DNA of 64,000 nucleotides, from contig JAJEIE010000027.1 of assembly GCA_022827625.1 (NCBI GenBank), positions 62,001 to 126,000 of the forward strand, written 5' to 3'. This DNA is from Candidatus Poribacteria bacterium (lineage in GTDB: Bacteria; Poribacteria; WGA-4E; WGA-3G). This document shows, piece after piece, positions 42,079 through 51,242 of this stretch (its first letter is position 1; each line of letters opens with the position of its first letter). Both the position numbers and the translations under genes were made by a program. The notes below the pieces were generated by a model. That model was given only the letters and a program-made list of their open reading frames with translations, was not told the origin of the DNA and ran no database searches.

Positions 42079-42900
42079 ATGCGGATGAATCGTTCTTTGG
42101 ACATCAGGGAATTGCACGATAAGGAGTGGAAAACTTTCCACTCCCGGATCGCTGACTTAGAGAAAGGAACGAGCTACCCGTTGGGTGAGGATCGGTTTGA
42201 GATTGATCATGGTGAGGATTATTTTGCTTTCTTCACGCGTCTGGGTCAGTTCCGCTACTATGTAGTGCTTGATGGAGATCGGGTGGTAGCTGTAGCTGCT
42301 GCGGTCTTACGCGCTGTACCGCCAGCGGTCGATAAAAAACCGAAGCCGGTGTGGTATCTTTGTGACTTGAAAGTTCATCCTGAATATCGCGGACGCTATC
42401 TCCCTGTCTCAATATTCAGGTACGCCTTTCCCAAATTGTATCCTGTCTGCTCTCGCGCGTATGCCGTTTCTATGGATGCGGGCAGAAAGCACCCGAACCG
42501 CGTTGCACGCATGCTAAAACGTTTTCCGCTCGCGCCGATGTCAATCGCGACACAGTTAGGGATCGTTTCCTTGGATGCCGAGCGGATGCGAAAAGTCGAG
42601 CCGGTTTTACGAGATTACTTTGGCAATGTTTCTTATCTGTCGTTAGCGGGCAAAAAGGACATCATTTTGCAGAGTACTCGCTCACGGATGCCACTGTTAC
42701 ACGTTCAGTTCGGACCCTGTGCAGAGCAGGGGCTAACCGAACCACTTGATGATTATGTCCACATGTTCTGTGTTTCGATGGATCACCCGCTGCTTGAAAT
42801 GTTGAAGGATCAAGGGATTGATCTGTCAGCTACAGCCACAGTCATTCATCATCGTATGGAGGGGTGGGATTGGGAGTTCATCCTCACCAGTGACATCTAA
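42079..42900 (+). CDS. GNAT-family N-acetyltransferase-like protein
   Basis: 273 aa from ATG 42079, with GAGG 6 bp upstream, 17 bp after the diiron oxidase stop. Residues about 50-130 hold a GNAT-type fold: YYVVLDGDRVVAVAAAVLRA and WYLCDLKVHPEYRGRYLP, which is the acetyl-CoA pyrophosphate loop R-G-R-Y. The C-terminal half, FGPCAEQGLTEPLDDYVHMF, has no recognised motif. It would transfer an acyl group to an amine, and could cap an aminocarboxypropyl product in this operon. Confidence 0.8.
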   Translation: MRMNRSLDIRELHDKEWKTFHSRIADLEKGTSYPLGEDRFEIDHGEDYFAFFTRLGQFRYYVVLDGDRVVAVAAAVLRAVPPAVDKKPKPVWYLCDLKVHPEYRGRYLPVSIFRYAFPKLYPVCSRAYAVSMDAGRKHPNRVARMLKRFPLAPMSIATQLGIVSLDAERMRKVEPVLRDYFGNVSYLSLAGKKDIILQSTRSRMPLLHVQFGPCAEQGLTEPLDDYVHMFCVSMDHPLLEMLKDQGIDLSATATVIHHRMEGWDWEFILTSDI

Positions 42901-42912
42901 GCAAAAATCAAG

Positions 42913-42978
42913 AGGAGGAAATAGGGACGCATTGTTATAAGTATTGCTTGCAAGCACATACTGGACATATTGCGCTCC
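42913..42978 (+). promoter_or_regulatory. Structured leader of MORN gene 1
   Basis: AGGAGG at 42913-42918, GGGACGC at 42924-42930, a TGCTTGCAAGCA palindrome at 42945-42956 and GCGCTCC at 42972-42978. The same layout precedes the second MORN gene, where GGGACGCG (44305-44312) pairs perfectly with CGCGTCCC (44351-44358). The Shine-Dalgarno-like AGGAGG lies more than 70 nt before the start codon in both, so the fold may bring it close. Confidence 0.5.
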
Positions 42979-42989
42979 TGAATACAATT

Positions 42990-43457
42990 ATGGCAAGATC
43001 ACTGACCGATGGTGAAATGGTAGATGGAAAGAAGCACGGGTATTGGGTCACCTACTATGCGAACGGACATAAGCGGAGCGAAGGTGAATATGTGCATGGC
43101 AAAAAGGAAGGACCTTGGATCAATTACCACAAAAATGGGAACGTAGCGGGTGAAGCGACCTTCCGCGATGGAAAATACGAAGGTCTGTGTGTCACCTATC
43201 ATGAAAATGGAAATCTTAGATCCAGAGGCACTTTTCCCAAACACGTGGGTAAATCCTATGATGGCAAAAAGGAAGGCCCCTTTTACAGTTATGAAGATGA
43301 CGGCGAGACGGTGTGGTTAATCGTAACCTACAAAAAGGGAGGCAGTCGTGCGAAACCGGATGAGTACCCGTTGGGGGTCTGTGATGTTTGTGGTGAGGGA
43401 AGACGTTTAAAGTGGGGAAATATTTGTCCACGATGCGGTAATAAACTGGATGCATAA
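42990..43457 (+). CDS. MORN-repeat protein with C-terminal zinc ribbon, copy 1
   Basis: 155 aa from the ATG that starts MARSLTDGEM; an upstream TTG is possible. At least four MORN-type units, such as GKKHGYWVTYYANGHKRSEG, GKKEGPWINYHKNGN and GKYEGLCVTYHENGN. The C-terminus is a zinc ribbon, VCDVCGEGRR...CPRCGNKLDA, with two CxxC pairs. YwqK-family antitoxin-like proteins share the MORN pattern, but no toxin is seen. A twin gene lies at 44371, with a LamG gene between. Confidence 0.82.
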   Translation: MARSLTDGEMVDGKKHGYWVTYYANGHKRSEGEYVHGKKEGPWINYHKNGNVAGEATFRDGKYEGLCVTYHENGNLRSRGTFPKHVGKSYDGKKEGPFYSYEDDGETVWLIVTYKKGGSRAKPDEYPLGVCDVCGEGRRLKWGNICPRCGNKLDA

Positions 43458-43481
43458 TTTAAAAAAGGGAGGCTGAAAGCG

Positions 43482-44255
43482 ATGAGAGTCTTAATTATTT
43501 TGGCTGCTATGCTGGTTCTCTTCATTTCAGGGACGTGGGTTCAGGAAAGCACATCAGAAATTGATCCAGAATCCGTTATGGGAATCTGGAATTTTGATCA
43601 GGAAAAAGGAGGCACGGTTAAAGATACGTCTGGCAATGGGAACGATGGAAAAATTGTTGATGCCGAGCGGGTTGAAGGAAAAGAGGGCATGGGAATCGAA
43701 TTTGATGGGACCAATCACGTGGTTATTCCAGCGAGCGAAACTGTCAATGATTTCCTCGACGGATTTACGTATCTGCTCTGGGTCAAACCGCTTGGTAACC
43801 CTTCTGGTCCACACGTTCGTCTCATAGAGAGAGACTGGCACAATCCAAATATTCTCATCGGTCCAACCGATTTTTATGGTAGTTTCATCTTCAACGGCGG
43901 GATAGACAATAGTGCCGTTCGAGGTGGGGCTTGGGAGATGGATGAGTGGAGTTTTGTTGCCTTAACGCACGACGGTAAGACGCTCATCCTCTATGTTGAT
44001 GGCGAAGCCGTCGCGGATTTAGACGTTGGGGAGCCGGATTTCACCGAACAACACGACGGTGGTTCGATTTGGTTAACGCGTTGGAAAGGTGGACCGGGTT
44101 GGGATTTTAGCGGCGTTCTTGACGAAGTTGCTATTTTCAATGCTGCCCTCAGTGAAGACGATCTGAATGTTATTATGACGGAAGGACTTGAAAAAGCCCT
44201 TGCTGTTTCACCTATTGACAGATTAACAACGACTTGGGCGCATATCAAACGGTAG
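43482..44255 (+). CDS. Secreted LamG-domain protein with TTWAHIK tag
   Basis: 257 aa; signal peptide MRVLIILAAMLVLFISGTW. The LamG fold is a second subtype: VMGIWNFDQEKGGTVKDTSG, NDGKIVDAERVEGKEGMGIE, FDGTNHVVIPASE and VLDEVAIFNAALSEDDL. The tail AVSPIDRLTTTWAHIKR is the window tag. AGGGAGGC lies upstream. The gene sits between two nearly identical MORN genes, as if inserted during their duplication. Confidence 0.88.
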   Translation: MRVLIILAAMLVLFISGTWVQESTSEIDPESVMGIWNFDQEKGGTVKDTSGNGNDGKIVDAERVEGKEGMGIEFDGTNHVVIPASETVNDFLDGFTYLLWVKPLGNPSGPHVRLIERDWHNPNILIGPTDFYGSFIFNGGIDNSAVRGGAWEMDEWSFVALTHDGKTLILYVDGEAVADLDVGEPDFTEQHDGGSIWLTRWKGGPGWDFSGVLDEVAIFNAALSEDDLNVIMTEGLEKALAVSPIDRLTTTWAHIKR

Positions 44256-44304
44256 GAGCGATCTCCGAATCGCAACTTAATCGTGAGATTGATAGGAGGA
44301 AATC

Positions 44305-44358
44305 GGGACGCGTCATCGCCGTGTGGGTTGTACCTGCATACGTAATGGGTCGCGTCCC
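44305..44358 (+). promoter_or_regulatory. Structured leader of MORN gene 2
   Basis: Perfect 8-bp stem GGGACGCG / CGCGTCCC with a 38-nt loop; AGGAGG lies at 44294-44299 just before it. The start codon is 13 bp after the stem. It matches the leader at 42913-42978. Confidence 0.55.
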
Positions 44359-44370
44359 GCGAATTTAATT

Positions 44371-44841
44371 ATGGCAAAATCACTTACTGATGGCGAGATG
44401 CGCAACGGCAAAAAACACGGTTATTGGGTCACCTATTACGCGAATGGACATAAGCGGAGCGAAGGTCGCTACATTGAAGGAAAAAAAGAGGGGCTTTGGA
44501 TCCAGTACCACAAAAATGGAAACAAAGCGAGCGAAGCTACTTTCCGCGACGGGAAGAACGAAGGCGACTATATATGCTATTACGAGAACGGCAATCGTAA
44601 ATGGGGCGGTCCTTATCGGAAACATGATGGTGGTTCCGCTGACGGCAGAAAAGAAGGCGTCTGGCTCTGCTATGAGGAAGATGGTGAGACGGTGTGGCGT
44701 ATCATCACCTACAAGAAGGGTGGCAGTCGTGCGAAACCGGATGAATATCCGTTGGGTGTCTGTGGTGTTTGCGGTGAAGGCAGACGCTCAACGTGGAAGG
44801 ATACTTGTCCGCAGTGCGGTGCAGAGATTGGTGAATGGTGA
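44371..44841 (+). CDS. MORN-repeat protein with C-terminal zinc ribbon, copy 2
   Basis: 156 aa starting MAKSLTDGEMRNGKKHGYWV. MORN units are GKKEGLWIQYHKNGNKASE, GKNEGDYICYYENGN and GRKEGVWLCYEEDGE. The C-terminus VCGVCGEGRRS...CPQCGAEIGEW has two CxxC. The twin at 42990 has the same domain order and leader. Function unknown; protein-binding or metal-sensing is possible. Confidence 0.82.
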   Translation: MAKSLTDGEMRNGKKHGYWVTYYANGHKRSEGRYIEGKKEGLWIQYHKNGNKASEATFRDGKNEGDYICYYENGNRKWGGPYRKHDGGSADGRKEGVWLCYEEDGETVWRIITYKKGGSRAKPDEYPLGVCGVCGEGRRSTWKDTCPQCGAEIGEW

Positions 44842-44985
44842 GCGGAAATTTTGAAGTTTTCTGTCCGAATTGGGTTTCAATAGATAATAGACGAGTCTGT
44901 AAAAAGCTGAGATGGAACACGTGAAAATTATAGTAAAACCGGAAAGTATGCGAACATACGGAATGTAGGGACCTCCCTTTCTGCT

Positions 44986-45007
44986 GGCGAGGTTTCCTAA
45001 CCTCACT
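44986..45007. repeat. Small palindromic repeat, family A
   Basis: GGCGAGGTTTCCTAACCTCACT, an imperfect palindrome in the 290-bp gap before the kinase gene. Confidence 0.55.
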
Positions 45008-45069
45008 AACTCTCGTGTAATTAGGGTCTTTGCTATAAGTGAAACTCGAACGAAACCAATTTTATTATT

Positions 45070-45094
45070 CGGCGAGGTCCGTGAGCCTCGCCCG
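45070..45094. repeat. Small palindromic repeat, family A
   Basis: CGGCGAGGTCCGTGAGCCTCGCCCG, an imperfect palindrome 40 bp before the kinase start and 65 bp after the previous copy. Confidence 0.55.
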
Positions 45095-45132
45095 TTCATT
45101 TTCAAAGCTTACTATAAATTTTGCAAAAAACC

Positions 45133-46239
45133 ATGAAAAATGATTTAAAGACCAGAATAGATAAATACTATAAACTCAATACACATTTCATATACCTTGA
45201 TAACGAACGGCTGAATTCTCTCTTTGATGATAAAGGGGACACGCGCGGCTGGGGTGAAAATCACATAATCAAGGTAGGGAAATCAAAAGTATTCGTTAAG
45301 AAGATTCCAGTCACAGACCTTGAATACAAGCACATGTTCTCCACCAAAAATTTGTACGATTTGCCGACCTACTATAACTACCGTGTTGATTCCGCTGGTT
45401 TCGGGGTTTTTCGCGAACTTCTGATGCACATCAAAACAACGAATTGGGTGCTGCAAGGTGCTATTGAGAATTTCCCCTTGATGTATCACTACCGAATCAT
45501 GCCGCGTTCTGGAAGAAAGGCGGACTTAGACACGAAGTGGTATAACGGATATGTTAAATATTGGAATAGCAACGAGAACATTGGAAGGTACATCGTTGAG
45601 AGATTAAACGCGAAATATGAGATGGTACTGTTTTTGGAGTATATGCCTTACACATTTTCAGAATGGTTTGGGAAAAACATGGACGAATTGCCCTCATTCA
45701 TCAGCGAGACATCTGACACTATAGCGTTTCTTCGGGAAAACGGAATTATCCATTTCGATGTTCATTTCGGTAATATCCTCACCGATGGGAATAGACCGTT
45801 CCTAACAGATTTTGGATTGGTACTTGACAAGCGTTTTGATTTAGGCGAAACTGAGCGGGCATTTTTCAGAAAGCATACATGCTTCGATTATGGAGTATTT
45901 CTGTCCTGTTTTGGAGGATATATCATGTCAGTTTACCAAAGCCTTGCGAAGACAAAAAAGAAGAAAGTCACGCAGAAATATGCCCTCAAAGATGACATGC
46001 CATATTCAGAGACTCGCGGTATCCTGATGGAAAATATCAACGAGATCTACACTGACGGTCTCATGAGGTTACACAAAAACTATGTTGAAACTGCCAGTAA
46101 ATATCGCGCCATTATTGTACTGATGTTCGAGTTTTTTGTAGATATGAGGCAAAACGATAGGAAGGACACGAAATACAACAATGCCAAATTAAGACGTTTA
46201 CTTATTGAGACAGAGGTCCTTCAGGGCAGAACTCTTTAG
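45133..46239 (+). CDS. Protein-kinase-fold protein (LPS kinase-like)
   Basis: 368 aa from ATG 45133; no Shine-Dalgarno is seen. Kinase catalytic elements are IIHFDVHFGNILTD (HxDxxxxN catalytic loop near residue 215) and FLTDFGLVLD (metal-binding DFG). VLFLEYMPYTFSEWF is the hinge. The N-terminal 115 residues recur as a truncated copy at 54231-54623. Length and motif style resemble lipopolysaccharide or small-molecule kinases rather than Ser/Thr regulators. It heads a group of outer-membrane DUF5916 genes, so a surface sugar substrate is plausible but not shown. Confidence 0.78.
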   Translation: MKNDLKTRIDKYYKLNTHFIYLDNERLNSLFDDKGDTRGWGENHIIKVGKSKVFVKKIPVTDLEYKHMFSTKNLYDLPTYYNYRVDSAGFGVFRELLMHIKTTNWVLQGAIENFPLMYHYRIMPRSGRKADLDTKWYNGYVKYWNSNENIGRYIVERLNAKYEMVLFLEYMPYTFSEWFGKNMDELPSFISETSDTIAFLRENGIIHFDVHFGNILTDGNRPFLTDFGLVLDKRFDLGETERAFFRKHTCFDYGVFLSCFGGYIMSVYQSLAKTKKKKVTQKYALKDDMPYSETRGILMENINEIYTDGLMRLHKNYVETASKYRAIIVLMFEFFVDMRQNDRKDTKYNNAKLRRLLIETEVLQGRTL

Positions 46240-46300
46240 TCTACCAGAATTACATTTAGTACGCGCAACGAATCCACTTTGTACTAAGGAGATAAAGTAT

Positions 46301-47392
46301 ATGTCTTATCTCATCACTGACTTAAATCAGCTCACCCCCAGACACCTCACCGAGATACTTCGCAAAAACGGAGCACTTGAGCGCGGCGATGTTACACGGA
46401 TAACATACACACTGCATCCACGGACAACCGATGTCAACGTTGATGGATATATTCTGGCGCATCTCTCCATAACCTACTCTGCCGATGCGTCGCTTCAAAC
46501 CCCCAAACGCCTATTCTTTAAACTTAAAAGGGTCGTAAATAGGTGCGTCGGGAAAGAAGTCTATTTCTACAAAACAATCACTGCCAACATTAGGGATTTA
46601 CCGGTTTTACAATGCTATGACGCTGTCATAAATGACGATACTGGACACTGTCATTTGTTGCTCGAAGATGTTTCCGAAACCTACTTCACACCTCTGCCCC
46701 CAACGCAATGGCAGCCAGAATTTGATCGTTCGTCGGCAGAACAGATTATTGATGGCTATGCCAAAATCCATGCATACTATTGGAATAATGAAGAAAAATG
46801 GGAGGAACTTAGCAACGCCATCAGCGGCGAATTTTACGTGTCGGAGGCGTATATTCGCACCTACTCCAGCACGCCAGCCGAAGAACTCACTGAATTTTTT
46901 AACTACCGAAAAAATGAACTGAATACACAGCAAAAGCGATGGTTTGAACAGGCAGCCAAACGATTACCAGATTTGCTCATCGAACGACTTCGTAATCGCA
47001 AGCACCTAACGATTGGACATCAAGATGCAAACACTTGGAATATTCTGAGACCACGTAATCCTTCTGATAATGTGCGAATTATAGACTGGGAAGGGTATCA
47101 TCTCTGGTTTGGTGTAGACGACATCACGGCACCATTTGTACGCTTTCAGCCTCCTGAACTAAGGCAGGCATGGGAGATTGCCCTGCTTCAGCGTTATCAC
47201 AAACGTTTGCTTGAATACGGGGTCGAAGGTTACAATTGGGACGATTTGTGGTATGATTACAGATTATCAACGCTGTACTGGTTTTGTGGGCGAATCGGTG
47301 TACCCGATGAGACGAGGATACCAATTGCGGATTGGGTGCTTGCCAACAACTTGCGCGCATTTGAAGAATTACATTGCGAAGAACTGCTTTAG
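46301..47392 (+). CDS. Aminoglycoside/choline-kinase-like phosphotransferase
   Basis: 363 aa; AAGGAGATAAAG is well placed before the ATG. The Brenner motif IGHQDANTWNILRP (HxDxxxxN) and the metal-binding IIDWEGYHLWFG mark the APH/ecdysteroid-kinase fold. Adjacent kinase-like genes differ in fold but are in the same direction, 61 bp apart. The open frame continues upstream into the kinase gene, which is a chance overlap. Substrate unknown. Confidence 0.82.
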   Translation: MSYLITDLNQLTPRHLTEILRKNGALERGDVTRITYTLHPRTTDVNVDGYILAHLSITYSADASLQTPKRLFFKLKRVVNRCVGKEVYFYKTITANIRDLPVLQCYDAVINDDTGHCHLLLEDVSETYFTPLPPTQWQPEFDRSSAEQIIDGYAKIHAYYWNNEEKWEELSNAISGEFYVSEAYIRTYSSTPAEELTEFFNYRKNELNTQQKRWFEQAAKRLPDLLIERLRNRKHLTIGHQDANTWNILRPRNPSDNVRIIDWEGYHLWFGVDDITAPFVRFQPPELRQAWEIALLQRYHKRLLEYGVEGYNWDDLWYDYRLSTLYWFCGRIGVPDETRIPIADWVLANNLRAFEELHCEELL

Positions 47393-47411
47393 AGCAATGC
47401 GACCGAAAAAA

Positions 47412-47474
47412 TCTGATTTTTTCTCGAAAACAGGATTTAATTGGGTAAATCATTCTGAAAAGAGGGGAAGGTCA
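47412..47474 (+). promoter_or_regulatory. Conserved leader of DUF5916 genes, copy 1
   Basis: AATCTGATTTTTTCTCG and a string like AAAACAGGATTTAATTGGGT, then AAATCATTCTG, recur at 51243-51311 before the second DUF5916 gene. They stop at the third gene, whose upstream DNA is a kinase fragment. The leader probably holds shared regulation. Confidence 0.5.
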
Positions 47475-49916
47475 GTGAAAATTGAATCGAACTTTCAGAA
47501 CACCTTGGTATTTCTCGTCGTTTTTTCTCTTGTACAATTCTCAGGTGATGTAAAGGCTGAAAGTGAGGTAAAATCACCTCATAGAACTGCAACCGCAATT
47601 CGTATTAAAGGTGCACCGCCGAAATTAGATGGCACCTTGGACGACGACATCTGGAAAACCGCGCCCCGCCACGGCGACTTTCGTCAGCGTGATCCCGACG
47701 AGGGCAAACCCGCAACCGAACGCACCACATTCCAAATTGCTTACGATGACGAGGCACTCTATTTTGGGGTGATGTGCTATGACAGTGAACCCGATAAAAT
47801 CGTTTCGCGCCTCGTCCGGCGCGACGCTCAGGTCGAATCCGATAAGATCCACTTAACGCTCGATCCACATTACAATCGGCAGAGCGCTTTCTGGTTTACC
47901 GTCTATCCCTCTGGCGCGATAACAGACGGGATCATTTCCGGTAATCGTTGGTACGACAGTACGTGGGATGGTGTCTGGGAAGTGAAAACCCAGATTCACG
48001 CAAATGGCTGGGCAGTCGAATATAAAATCCCATTTCATATATTGCGCTTCTCCCCAAAGGATGCATACGTCTGGGGACTACAAGTCACCAGGGATATCAG
48101 TCGAAAAAAAGAACAGGTCCAGTGGCGTTTGATCCGAAAAAATGAACCCGGGTGGATCGCTCACTTTGGCGACCTGATCGGTATCAAAGCGATTCGTCCG
48201 CCACATCACCTTGAACTGTTGCCGTATGCCATGGGACGTACCCGTCTCAATGATGAGACTGAATTCTGGGGCAATATAGGGGCCGACGTTCAATATGGAA
48301 TTACCACCGGGACAACCCTCAATGCGACCGTCAACCCCGATTTTGGACAGGTGGAAGCAGACCCAGCGAGTCTGAATCTCTCAGCGTATGAAGAGTACTT
48401 TGAAGAACGCCGTCCGTTTTTCGTCAAAGGGGCTTCTATTTTTGGAAGTAATGACTACGGTTTCTTTTACTCCCGTCGCATCGGACGGCAGCCGAGACAT
48501 CTTCAACTTCCCGACGGTGCCACAGAACTGCGTCGTCCTGAAGCTACAACAATCCTCAGTGCCGCCAAAATTGTGGGCAAAACTCATAACACCCATTTCG
48601 GTATCATCGAGGCAGTCACTACACCCGAATACGCCCAAATTGAAAAAGATGGGAACCGCGATGAACATCTTATTGAACCCTTAACCAACTATTTTGTCGG
48701 GCGGATCAATCAGGATGTGCTGAAAGGGAATTCCAGGGTGGGTTTGATAACAACTGCTGTGAATCGACAAGCGTCCAACGGTGCGTATGTTGCGGGGCTG
48801 GATTGGGATTTGAAGTTCGCGAAGGAACAGTATCAAATCACTGGTGCCCTCGCAGCAAGTCAGACAGGAGCCCTGGATGCACGCACATCAGGATACCTCG
48901 CACACCTCGAATTTGATAAACATGGCGGTTGGTGGAGCGGCGAGAGCCACTTTAAAATGATTTCACCCGACTTTGAAATGAACGACCTCGGCTTCCAAAG
49001 GCGCGCGAACCTGCTGGGGTGGGAGTACGCCCTCTCGGCGCAAAAGGAACAGCCGTTTAGCATCTTCCGACGCGCTTTTTTCGGACTTTATGGCTGGCAA
49101 AACTGGAATTATGACAGAGTGAATATCAGTCGCTATTTGGCACTTTATACGAATACACGTTTCAAGAATTATTGGGACGCTAACGTATGGGTTGAACACA
49201 ACTTAGAGTCGTTTAATGATGATGATGTCAGACGCGGTGGCACACTCATTAAGAATCCTGCAAACTGGCGCGTTTATACACGGCTTTCTACGGACAGTCG
49301 GAAAATGATTCGGTTGGATTTGCATCCGACCTTCGGTTGGAACGCGGATGGGGAGTCTTATGACTACAATGTACGGCTCTACTTCCGTGTTCGCCCTGCG
49401 CCCAACATTGAGTTTAGCGTTGGACCCAGTTATGGCTATCGAATGCAAAACGCACAGTGGGTGGACCAAGTTGAAGAAAACATCAACGGACAGATCCAAA
49501 AGCACTACGTCTATGGGGAACTGGAAAGCCGCACCCTGGACTTCACGACGCGCGCGAACATTAGTTTCACGCCAACCCTGAGTCTCCAATTCTACGTGCA
49601 ACCCTTCATTGCGATTGGAGATTACATAAACTTCAAAGCGTTGATCAAACCGAAGTCGTATCAGTTTGAACTGTATCCGTTGAATGAGAACCGGGATTTC
49701 CATCGGCGGTCTTTGAGAGGCAACACCGTCCTCCGCTGGGAGTTCCGACCGGGCAGCACACTGTTTCTCGTGTGGACGCAATCCCGGGAAGCCGCGTTGG
49801 AAGAAGTTGGCGTAGCAGATTTGGAATTCCGCCCGATACATCGGTTGAGGAGTAGTTTCACGGACGAAGGGAAAAACATCTTCCTGATAAAATGCCGATA
49901 TTGGTTTGGAATGTGA
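47475..49916 (+). CDS. DUF5916 outer-membrane beta-barrel protein, copy 1
   Basis: 813 aa from a GTG preceded by GGGGAAGG; a longer frame has no signal peptide. Signal peptide LVFLVVFSLVQFSGDVKA. Residues about 35-225 are a CBM9-like domain (PKLDGTLDDDIWKTAP, DDEALYFGVMCYDSEP). The rest is a membrane barrel with many alternating strands, ending in FLIKCRYWFGM, where the final aromatic residue fits outer-membrane insertion. DUF5916 proteins accompany sugar or polymer uptake in several phyla. It is one of three paralogues. Confidence 0.88.
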   Translation: MKIESNFQNTLVFLVVFSLVQFSGDVKAESEVKSPHRTATAIRIKGAPPKLDGTLDDDIWKTAPRHGDFRQRDPDEGKPATERTTFQIAYDDEALYFGVMCYDSEPDKIVSRLVRRDAQVESDKIHLTLDPHYNRQSAFWFTVYPSGAITDGIISGNRWYDSTWDGVWEVKTQIHANGWAVEYKIPFHILRFSPKDAYVWGLQVTRDISRKKEQVQWRLIRKNEPGWIAHFGDLIGIKAIRPPHHLELLPYAMGRTRLNDETEFWGNIGADVQYGITTGTTLNATVNPDFGQVEADPASLNLSAYEEYFEERRPFFVKGASIFGSNDYGFFYSRRIGRQPRHLQLPDGATELRRPEATTILSAAKIVGKTHNTHFGIIEAVTTPEYAQIEKDGNRDEHLIEPLTNYFVGRINQDVLKGNSRVGLITTAVNRQASNGAYVAGLDWDLKFAKEQYQITGALAASQTGALDARTSGYLAHLEFDKHGGWWSGESHFKMISPDFEMNDLGFQRRANLLGWEYALSAQKEQPFSIFRRAFFGLYGWQNWNYDRVNISRYLALYTNTRFKNYWDANVWVEHNLESFNDDDVRRGGTLIKNPANWRVYTRLSTDSRKMIRLDLHPTFGWNADGESYDYNVRLYFRVRPAPNIEFSVGPSYGYRMQNAQWVDQVEENINGQIQKHYVYGELESRTLDFTTRANISFTPTLSLQFYVQPFIAIGDYINFKALIKPKSYQFELYPLNENRDFHRRSLRGNTVLRWEFRPGSTLFLVWTQSREAALEEVGVADLEFRPIHRLRSSFTDEGKNIFLIKCRYWFGM

Positions 49917-49943
49917 TATTAATCCAATTCTTGGAGGAATGAA

Positions 49944-51227
49944 ATGCGTATAATCGAAGTGATATTCATCGGTATTACCGCAATTCGTTCAAACAAACTC
50001 CGTTCCTTACTAACGATGCTTGGCATTATCATCGGAATTGCTTCAGTCCTAGCAATGATAGCCATCGGTGATGGTGCGAAAACGCTCGTGCTGGATGAAG
50101 TGGAGAGATTCGGCGGAGCTAACATGTTTAAACTCTATTACACCCCGTGGAGACGCGTTGGCAACCGATGGAGACGACATCGGCACAATGAATACTTTAG
50201 GTATGAAGACGCTCTGGCAATTGAGGCGGAGTGTCCTTCAGTCAAACTCGTTGTTCCAAGACTTGCACAGTGGGAACGGATGCTTATTCAAGCTGAAGGT
50301 GGAGCCGAAACTCGAAGCGGATATTATGGCGTGACACCTGTTTATACAGAAGCAATGAATTGGAACATTCAAACAGGACGTTTCATTACCAATGAAGATG
50401 TCGCCAATGCAACAAGAGTCTGTGTCCTGGGAGTTGATACTGTTAAAGATCTATTTGGTAGAGACTCGCCATTAGGAAAAGAGATTAAAATCAGCACAGG
50501 GCAAAGGAGGGAGCGACACCAACGAAAATCAGAACGTTTTACAGTTGTCGGAACATTAATGCCTCGAGGGCACAGCCTCCGGTATGGTTACAGTTTTGAC
50601 AATGTAATCTATCTTCCTCTCACAACAGTCCAACAGCGCTTCACAGGTACTGATAAACTTGAAGTCCTCGATATTCATGCACACACGATAAAAGATGTTC
50701 CCAAAGCCATTGAAGAAGTGAAAACAGTTATAAGAAAACAGCACAAAAATCATGATAACTTCTTCCGACTCTGGGTAATGAAAGAGAGTATGGGACAGCT
50801 CGAGAAGATTAGTAAAATCATAAAAATCACCTTGGGCAGTATTGCAGGATTCTCACTACTTGTCGGCGGTATCGGTATTATGAATATGATGCTCGTCGCT
50901 GTTAATGAACGCACCCGTGAGATTGGATTACGAAAAGCAGTCGGTGCCAAGAGCCGTGATATTCTGCTGCAGTTCTTGGGTGAATCGGTTGTGATGTGTG
51001 CTACCGGCGGTGTAATTGGCGTTGGGTTAGGTATTCTCGCTGGTGAAGGGATGGCGATCCTTGCTGTCAAAATCGTTAAAATTGTTCCCGAATGGCCCGC
51101 TATTATCTCCTTGCAGTGGATACTGATTTCCGTATCGGTTGCAGCGATAATCGGTGTTTCGTTCGGCGTGTATCCCGCAATAAAAGCCTCCACGCTTCCC
51201 CCGATTGAAACATTACGCAAAGATTAA
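49944..51227 (+). CDS. MacB/FtsX-like ABC transporter permease
   Basis: 427 aa. An N-terminal TM helix (SLLTMLGIIIGIASVLAMIAIG) is followed by a periplasmic MacB-core domain of about 230 residues and three C-terminal helices: GFSLLVGGIGIMNMMLVAVNERT, MCATGGVIGVGLGILAGEG and ISVSVAAIIGVSFGVYPAIKA. The signature VNERTREIGLRKAVGA near residue 325 is typical of MacB. The ATPase partner and an adaptor protein are absent here; an HlyD adaptor sits far away at 20.2 kb. It lies between two DUF5916 genes. Substrate unknown. Confidence 0.88.
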   Translation: MRIIEVIFIGITAIRSNKLRSLLTMLGIIIGIASVLAMIAIGDGAKTLVLDEVERFGGANMFKLYYTPWRRVGNRWRRHRHNEYFRYEDALAIEAECPSVKLVVPRLAQWERMLIQAEGGAETRSGYYGVTPVYTEAMNWNIQTGRFITNEDVANATRVCVLGVDTVKDLFGRDSPLGKEIKISTGQRRERHQRKSERFTVVGTLMPRGHSLRYGYSFDNVIYLPLTTVQQRFTGTDKLEVLDIHAHTIKDVPKAIEEVKTVIRKQHKNHDNFFRLWVMKESMGQLEKISKIIKITLGSIAGFSLLVGGIGIMNMMLVAVNERTREIGLRKAVGAKSRDILLQFLGESVVMCATGGVIGVGLGILAGEGMAILAVKIVKIVPEWPAIISLQWILISVSVAAIIGVSFGVYPAIKASTLPPIETLRKD

Positions 51228-51242
51228 AATGATTCAGGATAA

